From positions 68,206,015 to 68,270,014 of the forward strand of contig CM024756.1 in assembly GCA_014218235.1 (NCBI GenBank): a stretch of DNA of 64,000 bases, written 5' to 3'. Source of the DNA: Colocasia esculenta. Taxonomy: Eukaryota > Streptophyta > Magnoliopsida > Alismatales > Araceae. Shown piece after piece: positions 11,981 through 22,791 of this stretch; position 1 is the first letter of the stretch; the number at the start of each line of letters is the position of its first letter. Made by a program: the position numbers and the translations under genes. A model generated the notes under the pieces. The model was not told where the DNA came from. It saw nothing but the letters and a program-made list of their open reading frames with translations, and made no database searches.

Positions 11981-12330
11981 ATTCTATTGAAAACATCAAT
12001 TTCACTTAAACATGGATTCTGTTGAAAACATCGATTTCACTTAAACACCGATTCTATTGAAAACATCGATTTCACTTAAACATAGATTCTGTTGAAAACA
12101 TCGATTTCACTTAAACATCGATTCTATTGAAAACATCGATTTTACTTAAACATGGATTCTGTTGAAAATATCGATTTTACTTAAACATCGATTCTATTAA
12201 GAACATCGATTTCATTAGAACATGGATTCTATTCAAACATAGATTTCAACTTAAACATCAACTCTATTGAAACATGGATTTCAATAGAACATGGATTCTG
12301 TTTAAACATAGATTTCAACTTAAACATCGA
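11981..12330. repeat. 35-bp tandem array in the J LTR
   Basis: Roughly ten units with a 35-bp period. Each contains ATTCTATTGAAAACATCGAT or the ATTCTGTTG version, then TTCACTTAAACAT. The two versions alternate, giving a 70-bp higher-order period. The palindrome ATCGAT recurs in most units. Degenerate units also lie before LINE M (8990-9153). The array is upstream of the TATA motif, so it falls in the presumed U3 region. Confidence 0.85.
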
Positions 12331-12674
12331 TTCTTTATATTTCAAAATGTTTTTGGCATCTAGTGAAAAGTCAAATATGTCTCATTTGCGTAATCTTCTA
12401 TCTTTCTGACAGAAGATCTTTTTGCTTCTCTCTCCAGATCTCTTCTTTCCTATCAGAAAAAAAGGGCTTACCTACCACTTTGGGTGACAGTCGAAAACAC
12501 AAAAGTATGAGCCTTTTTGACGGATACACTCTTTGATCTAAACACCTTCTTCTATGCTTGCAGACCTCGAAGACCACCAAATGGCTGACAGTCAGAAGAA
12601 GAAGAATAGATAGATGAGCAACGACTAGAAGAGTTCCAACGGATCTCTTCAACGGATCTATTCAAAACTGCTCA

Positions 12675-12681
12675 TATAAAA
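12675..12681 (+). promoter_or_regulatory. Putative TATA box of the J LTR
   Basis: TATAAAA in the context CTCATATAAAAGATG is the best core promoter candidate in this LTR and lies downstream of the tandem array. No transcript evidence is available. Confidence 0.5.
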
Positions 12682-13829
12682 GATGAAGTAAGGCTGAAGA
12701 ATAAAGACAGAGTTTTCCTGAAGATCTTTTAAGGAGTGTACATCCTGTGAGGAACCTCAACTCCACATACACTTAAAGAAAGAGAGAAGAGCTCAAGCAC
12801 AATCAAGAGAGGCTTTTCATAGTAGAAGTTTTCAAAGCTTTCAAGCCTTCCTCTCTTCACTCTCTCTCTGTGTTCATTGTAATTCTTGGGGGAGTCCTTT
12901 GTTGAGAGTTTTTGGGTTAGAGTCCATACTTGTAAAACTCTCAGCTTTGTTCTTTATTTTCTAAGAAAGATTTCTATCCAGCTGAGGGACTGTACTTAGT
13001 GTAGAACCTAGCTGGAGTTTAAGTCTAGCAGAACCACACTGGGGTTTGTACCAGGAGGTTGGCTTCTTGACCTGTAAGAGAAGTGGGCTGCCTTCATGCC
13101 CGGAAAGAGAAGAAGACCAGCTGGGGTACTGGGTGTTGCATTGTCCTTGAGGGGGACTGTACCCATGGTTAGTAAGATCCCAAGAGATTGCTTGCGGACT
13201 GGACGTAGGACTTCCATGTGGGAAGGGCCGAACCAAGATAAATTCCTTGTGTTCTTTGTGTGATTGTTCATTTGCTTCCGCACTGCTACTCTCTATCACA
13301 CTCAACTAACCAAACTTTCGAGTGATAATTTTCTGCGTTTAAGTTTCTGTTTCAGATTTCAGAAAACCTATTCACCCCCCTCTAGGTTAGCTTGTTGCCG
13401 TGCCAAAAGAGCCAATAGAGGTAAAGGTGCTATAGGAGGTACCTCTACTCCTAATGGTGTACTAGTGGTGCCAGTACTGTCTCCTCCACCTCTGGTGGTG
13501 CTCCCGCTGGATGAACTGGCGGCATATTTGGCCTCCTCCCGCCCTCCCGGCGGTGGGGGGGGGGGGGGGGCGCTCTGCCTCTTTGTGCTGACGAGGTGGG
13601 GTCATGGAGGTTCTCCCGGTGGGGGTTGCAACAAGGGATCGGTCTATCTCCTCTCAGAGAGAGACTTTGATTTCTACTATTGCACCCGTGGAAGTCGCGA
13701 AAGAACCAAGGCTTAGACATGGTTCTTCACAAGACTTCCCTGCCCGCCTTCCTCCGCCTTCCTCCGTCTGGTCTTCCCACCTCGCCAGCGTAGTCGGTCT
13801 CGTGGCCGATCTAGAGGTAAGTCTGTTCT

Positions 13830-15197
13830 AGAGAACCTGTCCCTACTGTTTCTTCTACCAAGAAAGCTTGGAATGAGCTTTTTTAGGTGTCTCCACCACC
13901 GTTCTAGTACTGGTCTCAGACTGATTACATAGCTCCTTCCCTGCTCGAAGATAGATCTGTTGCTTCTTTCAATGAAGCAGATTCTCAGGACCTGGTGCAC
14001 TCTGGCGGTTCACATTGGTTGGATATGTTTGTGGGGACTCCGGTCTATACCCCCTCAAAGCTTTATTGATAGATAGTGGAAGCCTAAAGGCAACTATGAA
14101 ACTTCACATGAGAATGGAGGTTTCTTTGTTTGTTGCTTCACGTTGGAAGAAGATATGCTTTCAGTCCTTGAAGGATTTTGGCACATCCGTGGTCATCCTT
14201 TTATTCTCCAACGTTGGAAGCGTGATATCAAGTTGGAGAAGGCTATGCTCTCTTCTATTCCACTTTGGATCTCCTTCCCGAATCTTCCCCTCTACCTTTG
14301 GTCTTACACTTCCTTGAGTAAGCTGGCTAGTGTGCTTGGAGCTCCTCTTTCATGGACAAGTTAACTGCAACTCGAAGAAGGCTGTCTTATGCCCTGTGGT
14401 GCATCCTCATTTCCTCTGATTCTCTTTTCCATCATCCATCACTGTCTTGCATGACTCTAGTGAGACTGAAGAAATCGAAGTGTTTATGAGTGGACCAAAG
14501 CCATGTTCTATTTGCTCATCCTTCGGTCACCAGGATGGCACATGTTCCAGGGTCGCTTCAAGTTCTGATAAGTCTAAGAGTGTGTCCATGCAATGGCGGC
14601 CTGTTACTGCGCCAATAACTCGCGAGTCATTCCTGAGCGAGTCAACTCGGTTCATTCTCTGGTTCCAAAGGAGATTGCTTCTACCCCAGTTCAAGAAACA
14701 AATTTGCAGTTTTACTTAATACTGGCTCCGAGATCTCTGAATCTTCTAAAGTATATTCTGATTCTAGCGTAAATCCGGCTTTAGAGATACAAAGTAATGA
14801 TTCCTCACATGAAGCGACGGTGGCTAGCCATATTTCTGTTGATTGCCAGGATCCTGCTGCTAAAGAAATGTTTGATTCTAAAGGAGCAAAATTTTTGGAT
14901 GTTTCCTTCAAGGAAATTCACCGTCAGAATCCTCACGCTGGGAAAGCGAAAGGTAAAGGTTTGGTTGGTTACAAAGATTCCCACGGTTCATCCATAGAAG
15001 GAACGCCAGCTTCTCTCAGAATTGGAAGTACCAAAGATTGGGCGGTAACTCCACCGCTTCCATGCATCCACGATGTCAGTAGTCTAAAACCCGGTGATCC
15101 TACAGTGGCTTCGCAGATTCCTTCAATTCACGGGCAATCGTCTTCTGTTTCTTGTGGTCTTCAACCGGGTTCTCTGGGATTAACGGTGGATAATTAA
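13830..15197 (+). pseudogene. LINE K ORF1 (DUF4283-like and CCHC knuckle)
   Basis: Broken ORF1. An N-terminal segment (KKAWNELF near 13861) leads to a DUF4283-like RNA-binding region at 14100-14360, read in two frames (EEDMLSVLEGFWHIRGHPF, SIPLWISFPNLPLYLW). A zinc knuckle, CSICSSFGHQDGTC, lies at 14504-14545. A low-complexity Ser-rich tail extends to 15197 (open frame 14820-15197). In plant LINEs this protein binds the element RNA. At least three frameshifts or stops are visible. The domain name comes from the typical pattern of a hydrophobic block followed by PxW and LPLYLW; no search was run. Confidence 0.75.
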
Positions 15198-15565
15198 CCT
15201 TTCTGCTGTTATAAATCTGGATCCTTCTAATTCCACATGTAGGATTCTATTTCTGGCGGCGAATCTCTGGAAGATCGGACTTCTAAGGTTAATAATGGCG
15301 ATATGGTGACATCTTCTACGGATTTGTCTAGCATAATTCGGAAGTCTCCTATCAGGATTCCCATAGTCTCTTGAACTCTTCTAATTTGAATACAGATACG
15401 GGAGATCAGACTATTATTACTTCTTCTAAAGGTGGCGAAGTTTGCATGGAAAGCCCTTCAAAATCCTGAAGTTTTTGACACGTCCAAACTGAAAGATGTG
15501 GAACATGCTAAGTATTTGGATCGTGTTAAATCACGATCGAGACTCCTTCCCAATATCATTTAACC

Positions 15566-17762
15566 ATGCGCATTCTTTCCTGGAATGTTCGGGGGTTTAA
15601 CAGGAGATCCAAGATGTTAGCCGTGAGAAAAAAATTACAGCATTTAAAATGTGACATTGCTATTCTCTGTGAGACTAAGGTTCGGAATGGGAACTTTGAT
15701 AATGTTAAAAACATGGTGTGGTCTCAATCTGGAGCTCTTCATAACTATAATTATTCTTGGAGGGGGCGAGTTAGGATTCTTTGGAATACCAGCTCTTTTG
15801 ATCTCCGTATCTCTCTGAAAGTCAGCAATTTCTGCATGTCCAATGCATTAATAAGAAAACTAAGAAGTCTTTGTCCTCACTGCAGTTTATGGTTCAAATA
15901 TCCTTTATGAAAGGAGAACTTTGTGGAAGGATCTTCTTCAATTATCTTACTCTACTACTCTACCTTGGATCATCCTTGGTGACTTAACACTATTCGGCAT
16001 CCTGAGAGAGAAAGGGTGGGAGATCTATCACATACTCTCAGTTGGAAGATGTAAACAACTGTATGATGATGCGGGCCTTCTAGACTTGCCTCATGTTGGA
16101 ATTATTACTCCTGGTGCAATAGAAAGATGGGTACTCAATGGATCCAAGCTCGGTTGGACCGGCTCTCATCAACAGCCGATGGGCTGACGTTTTTGAGGAT
16201 GGCTTTTTATCTTATGAGTGCATGAATGTATCTGATCACCTTTATTGTTGGTTTCTTGTAACATTGCCAAAGATTCAAGTAATCCCAGACCAAGGCCTTT
16301 TAAGTTCTTCAATATGTGGATCTCCATCCTACTTTTCATTCGACTATCAAAAAGCTTGGGAGACTCTCTTTATGGTTCTCCTCTTTTTCAAGTTTGCAAG
16401 AAGCTGCAGCTGGTTAAAAATGCTCTTAGAAGCTAACAAGAGGATTTTGGTATGGTTCAAGTAACACAATTTCTGCTCGTGAGGACCTCATTCAGATTCA
16501 TAAAGATCTTGATGTTTCACCTCTTGATGTGGATTTGAATTGCCGGGAAAAAATCTGTCGCGATGTTTATCTTAAATCTTTGGAGACTGAAGAAATTTTT
16601 TCTAAACAGAAATCAAAGCAGCAATGGTTGTCCTTAGGTGACTCAAATACTAAGTTCTTCTATGCTGCTATCAAGTCTCGTAGAATGCATAATTCTATCA
16701 GAAACTGTAAAACTAGTGATGGCTTACTTCTTGACTCTGATGAGGATATTAGAGCCTATGCTCTTTCATTCTACAAGTCTCTTCTTAATAAGACTTTGGA
16801 CAGATGGCAACCTCAATTCTGCACCAGAACTTCTCTTTCTCAGGAGGCTATTGACATCCTTATGCGCCCTTTCATAAATGAAGATGCCCGGAAGGTGATC
16901 TTTACCCCCCCGAAAGAAAAGAGTCCAGGCCCAGATGGTTTTACTGCGGAGTTTTTCACTAGTTGTTGGGACATTGTGGGAGAATTAACTTCTAAGGCTA
17001 TTTTATCCTTTTTCTCTGGTGATCTAAGTATTAAGCTATTAAACTCAACGTTTATAGCTCTGATTCTAAAAGTTCCTCATGCGGAATCCTTGGACTAATT
17101 TCGTCCCATCTCTCTTTGTAATTACCTTTATAAAGTGATTACAAAAATGATGGCCAATCGGATGCAGGTGGTTCTTCCTTCCATTATCAGCCCTCATCAG
17201 ACTGCTTTCATTCCGGGCAGGCAGATTCAATCTAATATTCTTCTTGCGAATGATTTAGCTAAAGACCTTCACTCTAAGCACAAGGGAACTCGTATCTGTC
17301 TTAAGGCCGACTTGTGCAAGGCTTTTGATTCTGTCTCTTGGGAGTTTACTTATTATATGCTGAATCAGATGAATTTCCCTGTCACTTGGATTAACTGGAT
17401 AAAATGTTGCTTGGAAAGCTCGATGTTCTCTGTCCTTGTTAATGGTAGCCCGGAAGGGTCTTTAAGTTATGGAGGGAGATTTACTCCTTACTTTCACTAT
17501 TGTCTTATTGAAGAAGTTGTTCACCAGAAACTTTCAAGGTTCCATCTGCAGGTACTACTTTCATTTCCCATTTTGTCTTTGCGGATGACCTCATTTTTCT
17601 TAAGGATGATGTGCCTTCTGCGCACACTATTAAGAGGCTTCTGGAGGACTTTTATCACTACGGGTCTTCAACTGAATACTTCTAAGAGTAGACTTTATAT
17701 GGGTGGAAAGTGAAAAACAAAATGGAAATTCAGAATATTCTTCAAGTTCCTGTTGGCCAGCA
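15566..17762 (+). pseudogene. LINE K ORF2: endonuclease and partial RT
   Basis: ATG at 15566 opens with MRILSWNVRGFNRRSK and CETKV, the start of an APE-type endonuclease (15566-15910). A shifted frame continues to 16187 with WIILGDL. The RT follows at 16529-17098 and 17135-17713: KQQWLSLGDSNTKFFYA, SPGPDGFTAEFF, HQTAFIPGRQIQSNILLAND, KADLCKAFDSVSWEF, and FADDLI near 17578 in another frame. A stop at 17096, a loss around 17460 in the GIRQGDPLSPYLF region and other frameshifts inactivate it. The sequence stops at about 17762, so RT thumb and zf-RVT are absent. Confidence 0.82.
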
Positions 17763-17829
17763 CCTCTGCACCCTACTCTCAACAGAACCTTCCACCATAC
17801 ATTCTTCCATGAGTTCATTGAACCGTTCT

Positions 17830-19230
17830 GCATGAAGATAAGAAGGTAGCTGTCTTTGATGGGGAGGATGTGAAAGATCTTCAGGAACCTGGCGGTTTGC
17901 TCTTATGGGGTATTGTATTGGATTGCGGCCTCTTTACACTGCACTTCGTGCCTTTATCCTCAATGTTTGGCAGCGAAGGGAGATAGGAACTTTTAATGAG
18001 GGAAGGAGGTTTCTTTCTTGTGTTTTCAATCAAGAAGAAGATCTGCAGAAAGTATTGGATGGGTTCTGGAGCTCAGGGGGGACATCCGTTGGTTCTCGAG
18101 ATGGGACGCCTGATCTTCAAATGGAGAAGGAATCGCTGGCACTTTGCCGATATGGGTTAAGTTTCTGGCCTTCCTCTTCGATGGTGGACTCCCAAGGGTC
18201 TTAGCAAGCTGACAAGTCTCCTGGGGCGTCCCCTACACATGGACTCGCTGAAGCTAGTAGGAAGAGACTTCATTTGCTCGGGTATGTGTTTTAGTTGACG
18301 TTGATGCAGAGTTTCCCCATGAACTTCATGTTTTGAATGCGGATGGTAGCTCGATTCAGTCTTGTGGAGTAGAGTGGAAGCCTGTCTTGCTTGGAATGCA
18401 AATCCTTTGGTCATGGTAAAGGAGAATGCCGATCTGGCTTAAACCACAAAAAAGATTTGGAGAATTAAGATAAAACCGCTTTGGGGGATGCTTCGTCTGG
18501 TCTTCAGATTGTAATGGTGACAAGGCTGATGGAAGCTCTAGCCTTCGTGGGAGGAGATCACCAAGGGAGATGGGGTTTTGCGAATCCCACCGAAATTGCA
18601 TGAGGATGCTAATCGGATCCTCCAATAAAAAGGGGAGGAACTAGAGACGTAGTTATTTCAAATTCTAATGCTTATGGGAAGAAAATATTCTTCATGTGGC
18701 AACCTAATTGAGTCAGATTGTGGACAGCCATGTTGGTGGCAGCGATCTATCATACAACAAAGAACTTTAGCAACTTCATATCTCAGCCGCATGGAGATGG
18801 GTCCATTTAGAAGGAAAGTCTAAGAGGAGGCAGGTTATAATAAAGAAAGATCCGAGCATTCTGATGGGAGCGATCAAATTGGCGATTCTCTAAATCAAGG
18901 TTGGAGCAAAAGGAGGACACATCTTTCGCTGGTACATGTGCAGTGGAGGAAGGGTTATCCAAGGGAGGGAATAATGTAACCGATTTGCTGCTCTGCAAGA
19001 TTCAATTTGGAGGATGATGCGTTTATCCTTCCTTCTTGGAGCGGACATCTAATGGAAGCAAGGGACGCAATGGAGGGCCTTCTTCCACGTACACTCTTGA
19101 ACAACAGGGTGCCATGCAAAGCCATGCAGTTACGTCAGGTATATCTATGGGTCTTAAGATGGATAAGCTGCAAGCTAGAATTAGATCTCTCTCTCAAGGA
19201 CATTAATGAAGATCACTTCATGGAATGTTA
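17830..19230 (+). pseudogene. LINE L ORF1 (DUF4283-like and CCHC knuckle)
   Basis: Degenerate ORF1. The DUF4283-like region spans about 17845-18240 (VAVFDGEDVKDLQEPGG, then FILNVWQRREIG, NEGRRFLSCVFNQEEDLQKV and the W-rich block), read in shifting frames. A zinc knuckle, CLECKSFGHGKGEC, is readable at about 18383-18424. The C-terminal part to about 19230 is low complexity and full of frameshifts. The order matches LINE K ORF1. Several indels make any full protein impossible. Confidence 0.7.
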
Positions 19231-22200
19231 GGGTCGAATAAAGCTGTGAATAGACGAAGTGTTAAGAACTCTATCTTGAGCTCTAATGCGGACATTGTTG
19301 TCTTACTGAAACAAAAGTTACTGAGGAAAAATTGACTAATAGGAGACTCTCTAATTCTCCTCACTGAACATGCTCCACAATTATAGTGCTCATTTGAGTG
19401 GCGGATCTGGATTCTTTCGAATGGTACAACAGTTCATATGCAGTGTACTAAAATCACCTCCCGCTTATTCATGTTGATTGTAAAGAGTTATCTTCTGGCC
19501 GCTTGGTTCATCTAACTGCAGTTTATGCCTCCAATCTGGCTCATGAAAGAAGAAGTCTATGGAATGATATTCTTGATCTATCCACTACCATCGCTTTACC
19601 TGGATTCTTGTGGTGATTTCAATTGTGTAAGATCGCCGGATGAGAAAATTGGAGGACGGAAGCTAACTCTTCCTCCTCAAGGACTTTAACAATTGTATGA
19701 TCTCTTCCTTGTTGGATTTGAAAAGTGGGGGCAATACTCTCTCATGGTGCAACCGCTCTGTGGGGTCTAGAAGAATTGCATGCCGACTGGACCGTGCTTT
19801 GATCAACCACTATTGGCTGGACACATTCCTGATAGCTATGTTGCTTATGGGGATAAATTGCATTCAGATCATGCTCAACTCAACATTTTAGTGAAGAATT
19901 GATTGGAAAGGGGCCAAAGCCTTTTAAATTCTTCACTATGTGGGCTAAGCACACACTTCTTATCTACTGTTGCTGAAGCCTGGAATATTCCTATTATGGA
20001 ACTCCTCTTTATATTCTCTGTCAGAAACTTCGAGCAGTCAGGAGGCCTTGAAGATTGGATCGAACTGAATTCGGTATTATTTTCGGAGGTTGAATATGCC
20101 ACAAATGCTCTTCATCAAGCTGAACATGAGTTGGCGGCTGATCCCATGAATGATGTTTATATTGAGAAAGAGAGGGTGGCCCGGGATGATTATCTTCGTT
20201 GTTTACAAATGGAATCCTCTTATGCTATGCAGAGAGCTAAACAGCACTGGTTAACTCAGACAGATGATAACACAAAGTTCTTCTATGCAAGCATTAAGGA
20301 AGAAGGATGATAAAACCATAAGAAGATGCACAATGCCAGATGGAGAGGTGACTGATGATATGAAGAAGATTAAAGACCATGCTCTTGAATTCTACTACAA
20401 TATTCTGAACCAGAAGCACACCTGCACATCTCCGGAGTTAGAAACTACTAGAATCATTTCTGATGATGATAGAAGCATGCTCATGAAACTTTTACTGATT
20501 CAGAAATTACAGAAGTTATCATGTCTGCGCCCCCTAATAAAAGCCCAGGTCCAGATGGGTTTCCTGCTGATTTTTTCAGATTTGTTGGAGTATTGTGAAA
20601 GATGATGTTCTAGCTGCAATTCACTACTTCTTCAATGGTGGTAGGTGGTTAAGACAGGTAAACCACACTTTATCTCTCTCATTCCCAAGAGTGAAAATGC
20701 AGGATCCTTTGATCAATTCCGGCCAATATCATTGTGCAACTTTCTATATAAGATTTTCACAAAGCTCATAGCCAATCGTATGCAAAGACTTATGCCTCAT
20801 GTCATCAGCAATAATCAGTCAGCTTCATTAAAGGACGCAAGATCCAAGATAGCATTCTTCTGGCTAATGACCTTGTGAGAGATATTCAATCCAAACAACG
20901 AGGAAGTTTACTTTGCATGAAGGTTGATCTACGTAAGGCCTTTGACTCAGCAAATCGTGCATTTATCCTCCATATCCTGCAGAAGATGGGTTTTCCTGAA
21001 AAGTGGATACAGTGGATTGATATTCTCACTAGTTCCGCCTCCTTTTCTGTGTTACTTAATGGAAGCCCGGTTGGTTTCTTTCACTCATCAAATGGAATTC
21101 GTCAGGGGGACCCTTTATCGCCTTATCTTTTCTGTGTTGCTATGGAAGGTCTCTCCCTAATGATTGAGAAGAGGATGAGGGAAGGTTCTTTGCATGTTCC
21201 CACTTATGGGAACACAAGCTTGTCTCACTTAGTTTTTGCTGATGATCTACTCCTGTTCATGAAGCCAACCATCTCCTCAGCTCATTGCATGGCTAATATT
21301 CTTGATGAGTTCCACAACTATTCTGGTTTGCAGCTGAATGTTTCTAAGAGCATGGTCTTCATTGGTGCTAAAGTTCAACATAAGGGGCCGCTACTTGAGG
21401 CCTTAAAAGTTCAAGAAGGATTCCTACCATCTACCTACTTGGGACTCCCCTTGTTTTCCACTCGCTTGACAAGCACTCATTGCAGTCCAATCATCAACAA
21501 AATAAGTAGACGCATCGCTTCATGGAAAACAAGATTGCTCTCTAGAGCAGGTCGCCTTGAACTGATTCGGTCAGTTCTTAATTCTTATGCTTTGTACTGG
21601 GCTGCCTCCTTCTTCTTCCTAAGGCTTTGATTGGTGAAGTTGAGAGGTTGTTGAGAAATTTCTTTTGGCATGCTTCTGGTGAATACAAGCCCTTTCACTT
21701 AGTAAAGTGGAATCACATTGCAGACCTAAGGATGAAGGCGGGCTGGGACTAAGGCGCCTTGAGAATTGGAATAATACTGTTATACCATGCAGCTCTGGAG
21801 AATCCTTCATAATCATGACACTTTATGGTACCAATGGGTGAATAGCAGATACCTTGGGAAAGCCTCTATATGGTCTGTGCAACCTAAACCTTACCACTCT
21901 CATGCTTGGAAAGGGATTCTGAAAGTCAGAGACTGGCTTCTTCCTCATGTCACTTATGTTGTGGCTCTGGAGATAAGATCAATTTATGGGAGGATCCTTG
22001 GATTCAAGGACAGTCCATAAATTCTTTAGGTGGTAAGCATATCAGATCCTTACTTGGTTTGCCAAATTCTACCACAGTTAGCCTCTTCATTCATGATGGG
22101 AGATGGTGTCTTCCTCAACCAACCTCTTCTGAAATGATGGAAATCTGGCCAAGGATACTTCAAATTCCCATTTCTACTCATCAACAAGATTCAATTGTTG

Positions 22201-22791
22201 GAAGCAAAAAGGAGGCTTAATCAGCAATAAATACATATATGACTTGAGGAGAGCTAATTACTCTAAGGTTCCTTGGCATCAGCTTGTTTGGCTTCGCCCT
22301 ACAAATCAAAAGCAGTCTCTGCATGCCTGGCAAGCTTTGATAACGGTCTCCCAACTTTTGATGTGCTTCAAAAACGTGGTCTGCAAGGTCCGAACATTTG
22401 TGCTTTCTGTCATCATCAGGAAGAAAATATCAATCACCTATATTTCCAGTGTACCTATAGTTCCTGGATTTGGTTACAAGTGCTGCATAGATTAGATATT
22501 CATAGGAGACCGAGAGATACAATTCTTGCTGAAAGTGAAGGGTTGATTAGGAGCTTTTGTGCCCCAGGTGCAAGGAGGAAGGTGGCTTTTGTTTGCTTTA
22601 GAGCTGCTCTTTGGTGGGTCTGGAAAGAAAGGTGCGCACGAATATTTGACTCAAAAATGCGCAGCCGTGTGCAGGTTCTCCTTTCCATTCTATCTGATAT
22701 CAGGAGTATTACTGAATTTCACATCCAGAAAGGTCCCACACCCACTACTGTTCATAGAATTCTGAGGAATTTCATCATCAAAAAAGTTTAA
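19195..22791 (+). pseudogene. LINE L ORF2: endonuclease, RT, zf-RVT
   Basis: The endonuclease begins near 19195 (SWNVRG) and is badly broken up to 19890; SRRIACRLDRALINHYW at about 19766 is its late conserved part. The RT region runs from about 19990 to 21630; 20875-21630 is open for 251 codons with KVDLRKAFDSANRAF, GIRQGDPLSPYLF, FADDLLLF and YLGLPLFS. The C-terminal part includes a zf-RVT-like block in 22273-22791 (CAFCHHQEENINHLYFQCTY) and ends IIKKV at 22791. Frameshifts occur near 20290, 20560, 20870, 21625 and 22220. LINE E (55313-56430) is a close relative of the 3' part. Confidence 0.83.

Larger units (their letters stand above)
6412..13417 (+). mobile_element. Copia J, gag-only Sirevirus-like element
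   Basis: Plus-strand LTR element. The 5' LTR is reduced to its last 170 bp (6412-6580, matching about 13249-13417). The internal region 6581-8838 holds a PBS, a gag with two CCHC knuckles and several polypurine tracts, but no protease, integrase or RT. The 3' LTR (8839 to about 13417) is split by LINE M. Its gag is homologous to that of Copia C, so J looks like a non-autonomous relative, or a deletion product, of a Sirevirus. The C-rich tract plus TCTAGGTTAG near the LTR end resembles the ends of the C, G and H LTRs. The loss of the 5' LTR prevents checking for a target duplication. Confidence 0.8.
8839..13417 (+). mobile_element. Copia J 3' LTR, split by LINE M
   Basis: Begins TGTTGAACCACTC right after the PPT and runs to about 13417 (GAGCCAATA, where the 5' LTR has GGGCCAACA). 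Removing LINE M leaves about 1.75 kb. Order: AT-rich start, a 35-bp tandem array (8990-9153 and 11981-12330), a TATA motif at 12675, then a transcribed portion ending in a C-tract and TCTAGGTTAG. The last 170 bp match 6412-6580 closely. No gene is seen. Confidence 0.8.
13418..17762 (+). mobile_element. LINE K, 3'-incomplete
   Basis: Plus-strand L1-type LINE with ORF1 (about 13600-15197) and ORF2 (15566-17762). It is cut off within the RT soon after LYMGGK near 17700, about where LINE L begins. The RT resembles that of LINEs M and B. The 5' boundary against the J LTR (13417) is inferred. A run of 16 G at 13555-13570 lies near the start. The missing 3' half is not found after LINE L, so this is not a simple nested insertion. 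Confidence 0.7.

Noticed and set aside
13264..13716. Proline/glycine-rich gene at 13264-13716
   Set aside because: The frame runs across the J LTR end and the G run; its composition comes from low-complexity DNA and no domain is seen.
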